Shown here one piece after another: positions 34,830 to 44,701 of a DNA stretch of 62,148 nucleotides. Source of the DNA: Candidatus Hydrogenedentota bacterium (GTDB taxonomy: Bacteria; Hydrogenedentota; Hydrogenedentia; Hydrogenedentales; SLHB01). The stretch is taken from the NCBI GenBank assembly GCA_013359265.1, contig JABWCD010000031.1:1-62148 (forward strand), in the 5' to 3' direction. The position numbers and the translations under genes are program-made. Below the pieces are notes generated by a model that had not been told where the DNA came from, made no database searches, and was given only the letters and a program-made list of their open reading frames with translations. The first letter of the stretch is position 1. Every line of letters begins with the position of its first letter.

Positions 34830-37394
34830 TTAATTACCAAGCCGCACGATTTGCCCCTCCGACGGCACGCCTTTCTTGTTCACGAGAAACAGCATGTAGT
34901 GCCCCGGTTGAGCGGCGAGCGCGTCGGCGGGTGCGGTCACGTTGACGCCGCCGATTGTTTTCTCGACATCGAGTAAGGCAAATCGTTGGTTCATGTCAAA
35001 CGCATGCGTAACCGAAGGGAGCCGCGTAATCGACACGTGGGCAATCTTCGACGGTTTCGATGTTGCGATAAAAAAAGTCGAACCGTAGACAATGGACTCT
35101 GGTGCGGCACCGATTATTGGCCGTTCACCCTTAAAAAAGTACGGCGGATAGAACACTTCCGCAAGATTCTGGAACGAGGGGACGTTTGCGCCTTGTCCAC
35201 CGCCGGCAGCAATGACGCGGCCATCAGGAAGCAGGAACGCGGTGCTGTGGTATTCGCGTTGCACGCGCATTGCGTCCAGCTCGGTCCACGTTTCGGTTTT
35301 CGGGTCCCACCGTTCGGCGGGCAACACCGGCGCGCCGGAGTTGCTGAACCCGGGGTCGCTCGTGCCGCCTATGACAATCACGCTGCCATCGGGCAGCATA
35401 ACCGAATTCAAATGACGGCGCGGATACTGCATCGATTGGACTTCCCGCCACGACGGGTTCGCCGCGTTCAGGTTAATGACTTCGGCGGTACTTGTGGGAA
35501 CGATCGTCTCCTCGCCGCCGGTCTGCAGATCGCTTCCACCCGCGATGAGGATTCGTCCCGGGCGATACATGATCGCCGTTCCGTAAATGTGCGCGCCGGT
35601 CGTGTTGTCCGGACCCTGCGTCCATGCGCCCACGCCGGCCGTATCGAGGTACCAGCATTCCTGGTCCATGCCCGCTTTGAACACGCGGCCATCGGGCGCC
35701 ACGAACATCCGCGGATAAAGGTCCACGCCGAGCGGTTCGATGGCATCGGCGCCGGTGAGATCGCGCCACGTCGACGTGGCGTATTGCCACACCTGTGGCA
35801 ACGTGTTCCGCGTCGACGTATCCATCACGCTTCCGGAAACGACCAGCATGTCGCCGTTCGGCATGGGTGTGTTTGTCGGATACCACCGTCCGTCGTTCAT
35901 GTCCGGTAGTGAGTACCACGTGTCGATCGACGCGGCGTAGAGGCTTGTATCCAGAAGTCCCATGCCATCGGCGTGCGGCGAGCCGAGCGGATCGCCGTGC
36001 CCGCCGGTCGCCAGCAGCAAACCGTCCGGCAGGTACGCGTGGCCGCTGCAGAACAGGTTGTATCCGGGCGTGTTGCTGAGTTGCGCTTCGTTTGTGGTCG
36101 GGTCCCAAATCGCGGCTGCGCCCAGTCTGTCCCATATCGCAACGTCACCGGTCGGAAGCACGTGCGTGTGAACGCCTACAATCGGCCAGTGCGCCAATTC
36201 GCCCCAGTGCCCCTTCGTGCGCGCAACCTCGTCGTCGATGATTGTGACTCCCGCGACCGCGGGTCCCGCCACGAATGCATTGCCGCTGGGACGCCGCAAA
36301 CGCACTTGGAAGCCGAGATCGCCGTCGGATGTGTCGTCGTCGATCAACGGGATGTCGACGGACTTGCTGAGTTCGTTTGCCGCAAAGGCAACCGTGACAT
36401 TCGTAGACTCAAAGTCGGACCCATTGTCCGCGGAGCCTGTGCTCTTTGTATTCAAGTCGACCGTCGCGGCGGCGGACGTATCGCCCGTGCGCACCAGTTC
36501 GACTGTCGCCGCGCCATTCGATTCTATTCCGGTGAACAGCGGCTTCGAGAAGGAAAAGTGGGACGAATCAAGCGGCTCGTATTGTACGTTGATATTGTCC
36601 AGGTCGAAATCCGCGGTGTCTCCACCCGATCGCGCGCCGAAGTGGGCGCGGCCGGCGTACGGTTCGAACCCGTCGATGTAGAGACTGTCGACGACCTGGA
36701 TGGATGGCCCATCCGGCGGCGTGAGGTAGACGCTTACATCCGAGAACCCGCCGCCCGGACGTAGCACGATGCGCGCGTGAATCCATTGCCCGCAGGCGAG
36801 ATCGATTGCGCCGGTAACATCGGTCTGCATGCGCACGCCATTGAAGTGAATTGAAATGCTGTTGCTGAAATTCGCTTTTAGTATGTCGTTGCCGATGTCA
36901 TCGAGATCGGCATTCTCGTGAATGTCGAAGCCGACGCCCAGCGAATCTTGGAAGTTGGGCTCTTCGCCCGTGCCGCCCACGGCGCCCGATTGCCCGATTC
37001 CATCGAGATTGACGTTGAGCAACGAGAACCCGAAACCGTCGCCGCGCCCGATCCGCGGCGTAATTCTGAAATCGAAATCGACGGTAATCAGGTCCGAGGC
37101 CGGGTCCGTTTGATCGAATGAGATGGTGTTGAAACTCGGCGCGCCCCCAACCGGGTCCCCGTAGGCAAGCCGAAGAAACTTTCCGGTCCCGGTGGGCCCG
37201 CCGTCAAAGCGCTGCGGCGCGGGGTCGTTTTCGTATTGCCACGGAACACAGTCCGCCCCTTTCTCGCAAATCCCGCCGCCTTTGTCGAAGTCTTGAAGCG
37301 TTTCGGCCGAGGCTATTCCGCACAGCGCGATGGCGACCGTGGCGACAATAATGGTTGCGTGTATTTGCCGTTCGTTATGATAGGTACGCGTCAT
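34830..37394 (-). CDS. Galactose-oxidase-like secreted protein (lectin-like, Calx-beta, kelch, DUF1929)
   Basis: About 854 residues. The start ATG at 37394 gives a signal peptide ending GIASA. Domains in order: an L-type-lectin-like jelly roll (about 20-270), a Calx-beta-like domain (about 285-400, with the DDxTxDGD loop), a kelch-type propeller, and a C-terminal DUF1929. The copper-radical residues of galactose oxidase have counterparts: Cys in NLFCSGHAYLPDG, Tyr in GRWYPTNT, Tyr-His in REYHSTAFLLPDG, His in VTHAFDMNQ. So it may be an active copper radical alcohol oxidase on extracellular sugars. Substrate unknown. Confidence 0.88.
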   Translation of the reverse strand: MTRTYHNERQIHATIIVATVAIALCGIASAETLQDFDKGGGICEKGADCVPWQYENDPAPQRFDGGPTGTGKFLRLAYGDPVGGAPSFNTISFDQTDPASDLITVDFDFRITPRIGRGDGFGFSLLNVNLDGIGQSGAVGGTGEEPNFQDSLGVGFDIHENADLDDIGNDILKANFSNSISIHFNGVRMQTDVTGAIDLACGQWIHARIVLRPGGGFSDVSVYLTPPDGPSIQVVDSLYIDGFEPYAGRAHFGARSGGDTADFDLDNINVQYEPLDSSHFSFSKPLFTGIESNGAATVELVRTGDTSAAATVDLNTKSTGSADNGSDFESTNVTVAFAANELSKSVDIPLIDDDTSDGDLGFQVRLRRPSGNAFVAGPAVAGVTIIDDEVARTKGHWGELAHWPIVGVHTHVLPTGDVAIWDRLGAAAIWDPTTNEAQLSNTPGYNLFCSGHAYLPDGLLLATGGHGDPLGSPHADGMGLLDTSLYAASIDTWYSLPDMNDGRWYPTNTPMPNGDMLVVSGSVMDTSTRNTLPQVWQYATSTWRDLTGADAIEPLGVDLYPRMFVAPDGRVFKAGMDQECWYLDTAGVGAWTQGPDNTTGAHIYGTAIMYRPGRILIAGGSDLQTGGEETIVPTSTAEVINLNAANPSWREVQSMQYPRRHLNSVMLPDGSVIVIGGTSDPGFSNSGAPVLPAERWDPKTETWTELDAMRVQREYHSTAFLLPDGRVIAAGGGQGANVPSFQNLAEVFYPPYFFKGERPIIGAAPESIVYGSTFFIATSKPSKIAHVSITRLPSVTHAFDMNQRFALLDVEKTIGGVNVTAPADALAAQPGHYMLFLVNKKGVPSEGQIVRLGN

Positions 37395-37668
37395 TCGATC
37401 GCCCCCGGTGTTCCGGCCCGGCGCGGATCGTAGGGTCACGCGGTGGATCTGTCAAGAGAATTGTTGCGGCGTAGTATTCGCAGTTGTGTGCGAACATTAT
37501 CCGCCACGCCATGAATCGCGAGTGCCTCGCACTGCGTCGTTCCCCTGCGAACGGTGCATCAAACTCCATTCAATGTCAGACTGAATCTCGTCGAACCTTT
37601 TGCTCACCGGCACGCTGCGTGGTACGGTACCTCTCCGCGTTACTAGGGGACTTCATTCGCGTGATGCC

Positions 37669-38145
37669 ATGTCAATGCCATCGCTGAGCCAATTGATCGC
37701 TGACAGACTTGCCGGCGCAAAGGAATCGTTGTCCACCGCGGAATCGTGCAGCGGGGGGCTCGTCGCGCATCGCATTACAGACATTTCCGGATCGTCCGCG
37801 TACTTCCTCGGCGGCGTGGTGAGTTACAGCAATCACGCGAAAGAACGCCTGCTCGGCGTGCCGCATGATATGCTGATGGCGCACGGCGCAGTGAGCGAAC
37901 CCGTGGCGCGCGCGATGGCGGAAGGCGCAAGGCGCGTGTTTGGATCGGACTATGCCATAGGCGTTACGGGTATTGCCGGGCCTACGGGCGGGACGCCGGA
38001 GAAGCCCGTCGGGCTGGTGTACATCGCCGTGGCCACGCCGGCGCGTACGATTGTTACGCGCAATCAGTTCGAGGGGTCGCGCGAGGACGTGAAAGAAAAG
38101 ACCGCCGACGCGGCGTTAACGTTATTGTTGGAGCAGTTGCGTTGA
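37669..38145 (+). CDS. pncC: CinA C-terminal domain protein (nicotinamide-nucleotide amidase)
   Basis: About 158 residues, only the C-terminal domain of CinA. It shows the family motifs TAESCSGGLVAHRITDISGS, then YFLGGVVSYSNHAKERLLGV and IGVTGIAGPTGGTPEKPVGL. These enzymes deamidate NMN to nicotinate mononucleotide in pyridine-nucleotide recycling. The start is ATG 37669 or 37675; the earlier frame to 37600 has no family similarity. Its stop overlaps the dnaE start as TTGA, so the two are translationally coupled. Confidence 0.93.
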   Translation: MSMPSLSQLIADRLAGAKESLSTAESCSGGLVAHRITDISGSSAYFLGGVVSYSNHAKERLLGVPHDMLMAHGAVSEPVARAMAEGARRVFGSDYAIGVTGIAGPTGGTPEKPVGLVYIAVATPARTIVTRNQFEGSREDVKEKTADAALTLLLEQLR

Positions 38146-41100
38146 GCACAACCGAACAGACAACTCACGGTCATCACCACGCGGGGTTCGTGCATCTGCA
38201 CGTCCACTCCGAATACAGCGTGCTCGACGGCCAGAGCAAGATTTACGAGATTATCGATCGCTGCCAGAAGTACGGCATGCGGGCCTGCGCGTTGACGGAC
38301 CACGGCGCCCTGTTTGGCGTGCTCGAATTCTATCAAGCGGCGCGAAAGGCCGGCATCAAGCCGATCATCGGTTCGGAACTCTACGTCGCGAAAGGAAGCC
38401 GCTTCGACAAGACGGGGCGCTCGGCGGGTGCATCGAGCAACCACTTCCTCTTGCTCTGCGAGAACGACATTGGATACCACAACCTCTGCAAGCTCAGTTC
38501 GCTCGGATACACGGAAGGCTTTCACTACAAGCCGCGCGTCGATTTCGACCTCCTCAAGAAATACAGCGAGGGCCTCATCGCCACGAGCGCGTGCCTCGCG
38601 GGAGAAATCCCGCAGTTCTTGATGAACGACGACCGCGACTCCGCAAACGAAGCGATCAAAAAGTACGTAGAGGTCTATGGCCGCGATAACTTTCTGATCG
38701 AGATCATGGACCACGGCATTCCGGAGCAAATCAAGATTAACCCCATGCTCGCGGAATTGGCCGAACACCACGGCCTTATGGTCATCGCAACCAACGACTG
38801 CCACTACACCGACAAAGACGACGCTACGTCACACGAGGCGCTGCTCGCCATTCAGACGGCGGCGACGCTCGACCAGGAAGATCGGTTCAAATTCCCAACG
38901 CCGGAGTTCTACATTCGCAGCGGCGAGGAAATGGCCGAAAAGTTCAAGGATTGTCCCGAAGCAATCGCGAACACCGAGAAGGTCGCCGCGCGCTGCAACG
39001 TGGAACTGAAGCTCGGCAACCACCTCATCCCCAGCTATGAGCCGCCGGACGGGTTCACGAAGGAAGCCTACCTGCGCCATCTCGTGATCGAGGGGCTAAA
39101 CGGCCGCTACCACAACAGTCCTACGGATGAACATGTGAAGCGCGCAAACTTCGAGTTGGACGTCATCGTCCAGATGGGCTTCACGGATTATTTCCTCGTC
39201 GTGTGGGACCTCATTGCGTTCGCGCGAAAGAACGATATCCCCGTCGGCCCGGGGCGCGGATCGGGCGCGGGAAGTCTGGTCGCGTACGCGCTGAAGATCA
39301 CGAATATCGACCCGATGCGCTACGCACTGCTGTTCGAGCGGTTCCTGAATCCCGAACGTATCTCCATGCCCGATTTCGATCTCGACTTCTGCTACAACCG
39401 CCGCGGCGAAGTGATCGAATATGCGCGCGCGAAGTACGGACAGGAAAATGTCAGCCAGATCATTACGTTCGGCCGAATGAAGGCGCGGCAGGCCGTGCGA
39501 AACGTTGGGCGCGTGCTGGGAATGCCATACGGCGAAGTCGACAAGATCGCCAAGCTCATCTCGGACGATCCCGCACTCAAGATCACCTTGGCCGAAGCGG
39601 CCAAGCAGGAGCCGGAACTTCAGCGCCTTATCAAGGACGACGAGAAAGTAAAGCAACTGTGGCAACTCGCCACGCGCCTCGAGGGCACGATCGGCAACTG
39701 CGGCACGCACGCCGCCGGTGTCGTGATTTGCGACCAGCCGCTCGTCGAGCACGTTCCGTTGTTCCAGGCGGCAGGCAGCGACGTAGTCGCCACGCAGTTC
39801 GAGATGAAAGGGGTCGAAGAGGTCGGGCTGCTGAAAATGGACTTTCTCGGCCTGCGGACGTTGACCGTAGTTCATGATGCGGTGCGGTTCATCAAGGAAA
39901 ACCGCGGCGCGCAAATCGATATCGACAACCTTGAACCGAACGATTCAAACGCCTATGCGGTGCTTCGTTCCGGCAAGACGATGGGCATCTTCCAGCTCGA
40001 AAGTTCGGGCATGCGCGATCTGGCCAAACGCATTGGTTTGGAGAGTTTGGAGGAAATCTGCGCGTTGGTCGCGCTGTATCGTCCAGGTCCGATGCAACTC
40101 AAGGACCAATACATCGAGAACAAGCACAATAAGAAGAAAATCCACTACGACCACCCGCTGCTCGAGCCTATCCTGCGCGAGACGTACGGCGTTGCGCTCT
40201 ATCAGGAACAGGTCATGCAGATCGTGCAGGCGGTCGCCGGGTTCACGTTGGGCCAGGCGGATATTCTGCGCCGCGCGATGGGGAAGAAGAAGGCCGATCT
40301 TATGGCCGAGCAGCGCGACAAGTTTGTCGATGGCGCCGTCGCAAACGGGATCGACAAAAACGTCGCGATGAATCTCTTCAACAAGATTGAACAGTTTGCG
40401 GGCTACGGGTTCAATAAGTCGCACAGCATGGCGTACGCGTACGTCGCGTATCAGACGGCGTATCTAAAGGCGAACTATCCCGCCGAGTTCATGGCTGCCC
40501 TGCTCACCAGCGAATCCGGCAACCTCGATAAAGTTGGCGTGTATGTAGAAGAGTGCCGGCGGCTCAACATCGACGTGCTGCCGCCGGACATCAATTCCAG
40601 CTACACCGGCTTCACCGTCGAAGGCAACAGCATCCGGTTCGGTATGGGCGCGGTGAAGAATGTCGGCGCCGGGCCCGTCGAGGCGATCGCCGCCGAGCGC
40701 GACGCGAACGGTCCGTACAAGGACATCTTCGATTTCTGCAAGCGCATCGACAGCCGCCTGATCAATCGGCGCGTCATCGAAAGCCTGAACAAGGCCGGCG
40801 CGTTCGCGAGCACGGGCTGGAACCGGCGCCAGGTCGAGCAAGTGCTCGACGCAGCGCTTAACGAAGGCCAACTCAGCCAGCGCGACCGCGACGCGGGACA
40901 AACCTCCCTGCTCGATCTCGTGTCCGGCGAGGCCGAGTCCGCCCCGATTCACACGAAACCAAACATCCCCGAGTGGCCGGAGAACGAGCTCCTGCAGTTC
41001 GAGAAGGAGATGCTCGGCCTCTACGTCAGCAGCCATCCGCTCGCGAAGTATTCGCGCATCCTCGAACGGTACTCGTCGCACAGCATCGCGGCATTGAAGG

Positions 41101-41642
41101 ACCTGCGCGACGGCACGGAAGTCACCGTCGGCGGGTTGATCGCCAACGTGAAGCAGCACATTACACAGCGCGGCAACAAGAAAATGGCGTTCGTCACCCT
41201 CGAAACGCTCGAAGGACCTTGCGAGGTCACCGTATTTCCGGACCTGTACGAACAAAAGGCGGGCTTGCTTGTTTCCGATATGGCGGTGATGATCGCCGCG
41301 CGAATTAGCTTCCGCAACGACGAGCCGGGTCTCATCGCGTCCGACGTCATCCCCATCGACGAAGCGCCGGACCGGCTGACTCGCGCCGTCCATATTCGAC
41401 TCACCACGATCGGCCTCGACGAAACGCTTATCGAGCGCCTCGCGGAAATCCTCGGCGAGCGGCCGGGCAAGTGCGACGTGTATCTCCATTGTGTGACGCC
41501 GGAACACGAAGATGTAACGGTGCACGCCACCTCCGCGTGCAAGGTCGCGCCGAGCCAGGAATTATGCGACGAAGTCGAGGGTTTACTCGGTGAGGACACA
41601 CTCTGGTTTTCGGGAGCGAATGGACTGCCGAGACACGAGTAA
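38142..41642 (+). CDS. dnaE: DNA polymerase III subunit alpha
   Basis: About 1166 residues starting with TTG at 38142 inside the overlap with the previous gene. It has an N-terminal PHP domain (HLHVHSEYSVLDGQSKI, then ALTDHGALFGVLEF), the polymerase core (PVGPGRGSGAGSLVAYALKI; catalytic Asp pair in PDFDLDFCYNRRGEVIEYAR), the thumb/fingers (GYGFNKSHSMAYAYVAYQT), a helix-hairpin-helix and an OB fold (VTVGGLIANVKQHITQRGNK). The tail is DnaE1 type. It is the main replicative polymerase. The third gene starts eight bases after it. Confidence 0.98.
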   Translation: MSTTEQTTHGHHHAGFVHLHVHSEYSVLDGQSKIYEIIDRCQKYGMRACALTDHGALFGVLEFYQAARKAGIKPIIGSELYVAKGSRFDKTGRSAGASSNHFLLLCENDIGYHNLCKLSSLGYTEGFHYKPRVDFDLLKKYSEGLIATSACLAGEIPQFLMNDDRDSANEAIKKYVEVYGRDNFLIEIMDHGIPEQIKINPMLAELAEHHGLMVIATNDCHYTDKDDATSHEALLAIQTAATLDQEDRFKFPTPEFYIRSGEEMAEKFKDCPEAIANTEKVAARCNVELKLGNHLIPSYEPPDGFTKEAYLRHLVIEGLNGRYHNSPTDEHVKRANFELDVIVQMGFTDYFLVVWDLIAFARKNDIPVGPGRGSGAGSLVAYALKITNIDPMRYALLFERFLNPERISMPDFDLDFCYNRRGEVIEYARAKYGQENVSQIITFGRMKARQAVRNVGRVLGMPYGEVDKIAKLISDDPALKITLAEAAKQEPELQRLIKDDEKVKQLWQLATRLEGTIGNCGTHAAGVVICDQPLVEHVPLFQAAGSDVVATQFEMKGVEEVGLLKMDFLGLRTLTVVHDAVRFIKENRGAQIDIDNLEPNDSNAYAVLRSGKTMGIFQLESSGMRDLAKRIGLESLEEICALVALYRPGPMQLKDQYIENKHNKKKIHYDHPLLEPILRETYGVALYQEQVMQIVQAVAGFTLGQADILRRAMGKKKADLMAEQRDKFVDGAVANGIDKNVAMNLFNKIEQFAGYGFNKSHSMAYAYVAYQTAYLKANYPAEFMAALLTSESGNLDKVGVYVEECRRLNIDVLPPDINSSYTGFTVEGNSIRFGMGAVKNVGAGPVEAIAAERDANGPYKDIFDFCKRIDSRLINRRVIESLNKAGAFASTGWNRRQVEQVLDAALNEGQLSQRDRDAGQTSLLDLVSGEAESAPIHTKPNIPEWPENELLQFEKEMLGLYVSSHPLAKYSRILERYSSHSIAALKDLRDGTEVTVGGLIANVKQHITQRGNKKMAFVTLETLEGPCEVTVFPDLYEQKAGLLVSDMAVMIAARISFRNDEPGLIASDVIPIDEAPDRLTRAVHIRLTTIGLDETLIERLAEILGERPGKCDVYLHCVTPEHEDVTVHATSACKVAPSQELCDEVEGLLGEDTLWFSGANGLPRHE

Positions 41643-41650
41643 GCAATGGC

Positions 41651-42049
41651 ATGGACCATCCGGTTATACTTTTCGACGGCGTCTGCAATTACTGCAATTC
41701 AATCTGCAACTACATCATCCGGCACGACCCCTCGAAACACTTCCGTTTCGCCCACCTCCAATCCGATGCAGGCAAGAAGCTGCTCGTTGAACACGGCTTC
41801 GCGCCGGATATGCTTGATTCCGTAGTGCTGATCGTGAACGGCAAGGCGTATACCAAGACCGACGCGACCATCCGCATGGCGTCGCATCTCAATGGCGCCG
41901 CCAGGTTAGGCGTGCTTCTCCGCTTTGTTCCACGGTCCATCCGCAATGTTGGATACGACATCGTCGCGCGCAACCGGTACAAATGGTGGGGTAAACAGGA
42001 CACATGCGTTGTCCCCACGCCCGATGTGCGCGACCGGTTTCTCTCGTGA
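41651..42049 (+). CDS. DCC-family thiol-disulfide oxidoreductase-like protein (DUF393)
   Basis: About 132 residues. It has the family start VILFDGVCNYCNSICNYIIR (DxVCxxC) and the downstream YTKTDATIRMASHLNG and PRSIRNVGYDIVARNRYKWW, ending in a diverged Cys (DTCVVPT). These proteins have a thioredoxin-like fold and a putative redox role. It lies between dnaE and lipB; its stop overlaps the lipB start as GTGA. Confidence 0.92.
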   Translation: MDHPVILFDGVCNYCNSICNYIIRHDPSKHFRFAHLQSDAGKKLLVEHGFAPDMLDSVVLIVNGKAYTKTDATIRMASHLNGAARLGVLLRFVPRSIRNVGYDIVARNRYKWWGKQDTCVVPTPDVRDRFLS

Positions 42050-42732
42050 ATACTGCATCGAGTACTTCCCCGCGTACGATAGACGTCATTGGCTTTTCGC
42101 GTCGCATGCCATACGCCGACGTGTATGCAATGCAGCTCGAGCGCCGCGGCGCGATCGAGCGCGGGGAGGCGGGAAACGCGCTGTTTATCGTCGAGCACGA
42201 TCCCGTCATTACGCTGGGCCGCAACTTCCGGCAGTCCAGCCTCCTGCACGGGCGGGATCGGTACAGGCATTTTGGCGTCGACATTTGCGAAGCGGACCGC
42301 GGCGGCGACGCGACCTACCACGGGCCCGGTCAACTCGTCGCGTATCCGATCCTCGATCTCAATCAGTGGAAGCCGTCGATCAAGTGGTATCTGCGCAGCC
42401 TCGAGGACGTCATCATTTCCGTGCTTGCGCGGTACGGCATACAGGGCGAGCGCATGGACGGCTACACGGGAGTATGGGTGGGCGGCGCAAAGGTTGCCGC
42501 CATCGGAATCGGCTTGCACAATTGGGTCACGTTCCACGGCATCGCGTTAAATGTCGACCCGAACATGGCCCACTTCGGTCTCATCGTTCCCTGCGGTATC
42601 CCGGACAAGCCAATCACATCCATTAACCTGCTGCTTGGATCGGCTCCTACCTTCGCGCAAGTCGCCGGCGACTTCGTCGAATGCTTCCACCACACCTTTG
42701 GCATCACCACATCCGCGGAAAACGACGTTTAA
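42046..42732 (+). CDS. lipB: Octanoyltransferase
   Basis: About 228 residues from a GTG at 42046 that overlaps the previous stop. Family motifs are complete: EHDPVITLGRNFRQSSLL, GGDATYHGPGQLVAYPILDL, the catalytic Lys in GAKVAAIGIGLHNWVTFHG, and the catalytic Cys in LIVPCGI. It moves octanoyl groups from acyl carrier protein to lipoyl domains, the first step of lipoate synthesis. No lipA is in the window. Confidence 0.96.
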   Translation: MNTASSTSPRTIDVIGFSRRMPYADVYAMQLERRGAIERGEAGNALFIVEHDPVITLGRNFRQSSLLHGRDRYRHFGVDICEADRGGDATYHGPGQLVAYPILDLNQWKPSIKWYLRSLEDVIISVLARYGIQGERMDGYTGVWVGGAKVAAIGIGLHNWVTFHGIALNVDPNMAHFGLIVPCGIPDKPITSINLLLGSAPTFAQVAGDFVECFHHTFGITTSAENDV

Positions 42733-42773
42733 GTCCCTTCGGTCGTTTTCGTCATTCTCGCCCACGGCGCGGA

Positions 42774-44561
42774 TCAGAATTTCCACACCATCGGAATTAC
42801 GGTCAACGCGACGATCCCAATGAGCACGTCCATGAACAGGCCGGCACGCAAGAAGTCGGTCAACTTGTATCCGCCCGGGCCATATACCATCAAGTGCGTT
42901 TGATACCCCAGCGGCAGAGCAAACGCAGCGGACGCCGCGATAACGACCGCCATTACAAACGGCCTCGGTTCCACGCCGAGGTGATCGGCGAACTGCACCG
43001 CGAACGGAAACATTAACACTGCCGCCGCATTGTTGCTGATGAGCTCGGTAGCGACATTCGTCATGATGTATAGAATGACAAGCACAACGAACGGCGACAA
43101 CGATTTGGGGTCCGGTATAAGCAAGCCGCTGATGGCCGACACCAGCCCAGATTTTTCCATCGCCGTGCCGATAGCGAACGACGCGCCAATCGTTATCAAC
43201 GTTTGCCAGTCGATACTCAATCGCGCGTCCGTCGTCGAGATGCAGCGTGTCGAGATCATCAATGCGGCAACAGTCAGCGCCGCGATGGCCGTGCCCCATT
43301 TCTCCGTCATAAGGAGCACAATCAGCACGCCGAGAAACACGAGCGACAGCGTTGAACGCTCGTGGCGCGTCGGCCGCGAGTCCTCGACGTCGCTCACCAG
43401 AAAGAAATCCGGATTGTCCCGGTGCGCGCGCGAAAAGTGGGGCCCGGTTTGCAGCAGCAGGGTGTCGCCGTTACGCAGCACGATATCGCCGACGCGCCCT
43501 TTCAAGCGTTCGCCGCCACGATGCACCGCCACGACCGCCGCATTGTACGTCGCGCGGAAATTCGCGTCACGGATGCTCTTGCCGATCAGCGGCGACTTGT
43601 TCGATACCACGGCCTCGCTCAACATGCGCCCGCGGCGTTCAGCGGCCTCACGGACGTATCCTTCGTCCGCCACCGGCACAAGACCAGGGATACGCTCCAA
43701 ATCCACAATCGTCGAAACACTGCCGGTAAACGCCAGCACGTCGCCCGCTTCGATAATCTGATCGGGTGCGACGGGCGAGATGACCTGTTCGCCACGCACG
43801 AGTTCGACAAGAAACAGACCCGGCAGGTGGCGAAGTCCGGCTTCCTCGACGCGCTGGCCCGACAGCCGGCAGCCCCGCTCGACGCGCATGTCCACCATGT
43901 ACTCGCGCATCGACTCGCCCAACTGGTCCAGCAAGTCCTTGCGTTCAGGCAACAACCTGCGCCCAATGAATACGAGGAACAGCGTTCCCACGATGGCGCA
44001 CGGCACGCCCACCCACGCAATCTCGAACAGCCCCATCGGCGCCAAATCGGGCCGTGTCTTGTTGGCGTCTTCCAACAAGCCATTCACCACGATGTTGGTG
44101 CTCGTGCCGATCAAGGTGCAGACGCCGCCGAGGATCGTGAGATACGAGAGCGGAATGAGTACGCGGGAAGGGGAAACGCGATGCTTGCGGCACCAACTGA
44201 CCAACACCGGCAACATCATCGCGACCACGGGCGTGTTGTTCATGAACGCGGAGATTCCCGTGACGATGACGCCCATCCGCGCGATGACGCCCTTTTCGTT
44301 CGTCGCCCGGCCCAACAGGATTCGCCCGATATGTTCGAGAGCGCCGGTTTCCTTCAACGCCGCAGCCACGATGAACAGCGCCGCGACCGTGATCATGCCT
44401 TCGTTCGAGAAGCCGGACAGCGCCTCTTTGGGCGTAATGACGTTCGCCAGGGCCAGCACAATGACGCCGCCAAGTAACAGCGAATCGGGCGCAACCTCTT
44501 TTGCAAGCCCGATAAAGATTACGACGACTATGCCAAGCGTAAGGTACGCTTCAAACCCCAT
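42774..44561 (-). CDS. SLC13/DASS-type transporter with two RCK C-terminal domains
   Basis: About 595 residues. Two blocks of membrane segments (about 1-190 and 400-595) flank a soluble middle with two TrkA-C/RCK-C-like domains (LPGLFLVELVRGEQVISPVA; SIRDANFRATYNAAVVAVHR). The SLC13 substrate motifs are FMNNTPVVAMMLP and IGTSTNIVVNG in the first half and SNNAAAVLMFPFA in the second. Such proteins carry dicarboxylates, sulfate or similar anions with sodium; the substrate here is unknown. GGTGGAG precedes the ATG. It converges on lipB. Confidence 0.93.
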   Translation of the reverse strand: MGFEAYLTLGIVVVIFIGLAKEVAPDSLLLGGVIVLALANVITPKEALSGFSNEGMITVAALFIVAAALKETGALEHIGRILLGRATNEKGVIARMGVIVTGISAFMNNTPVVAMMLPVLVSWCRKHRVSPSRVLIPLSYLTILGGVCTLIGTSTNIVVNGLLEDANKTRPDLAPMGLFEIAWVGVPCAIVGTLFLVFIGRRLLPERKDLLDQLGESMREYMVDMRVERGCRLSGQRVEEAGLRHLPGLFLVELVRGEQVISPVAPDQIIEAGDVLAFTGSVSTIVDLERIPGLVPVADEGYVREAAERRGRMLSEAVVSNKSPLIGKSIRDANFRATYNAAVVAVHRGGERLKGRVGDIVLRNGDTLLLQTGPHFSRAHRDNPDFFLVSDVEDSRPTRHERSTLSLVFLGVLIVLLMTEKWGTAIAALTVAALMISTRCISTTDARLSIDWQTLITIGASFAIGTAMEKSGLVSAISGLLIPDPKSLSPFVVLVILYIMTNVATELISNNAAAVLMFPFAVQFADHLGVEPRPFVMAVVIAASAAFALPLGYQTHLMVYGPGGYKLTDFLRAGLFMDVLIGIVALTVIPMVWKF

Positions 44562-44701
44562 GGTATCGGCTCCACCCGCGTGGTCGCGCTTTCGGGCAAT
44601 TGGGAAAATATACTACAAATATGATTCGTAATGTAATATATTTAGACCCTGCCCGTCAACTTCAAGCACTTCATACCCATAACACATTGTCAGGGTTTTA
44701 C

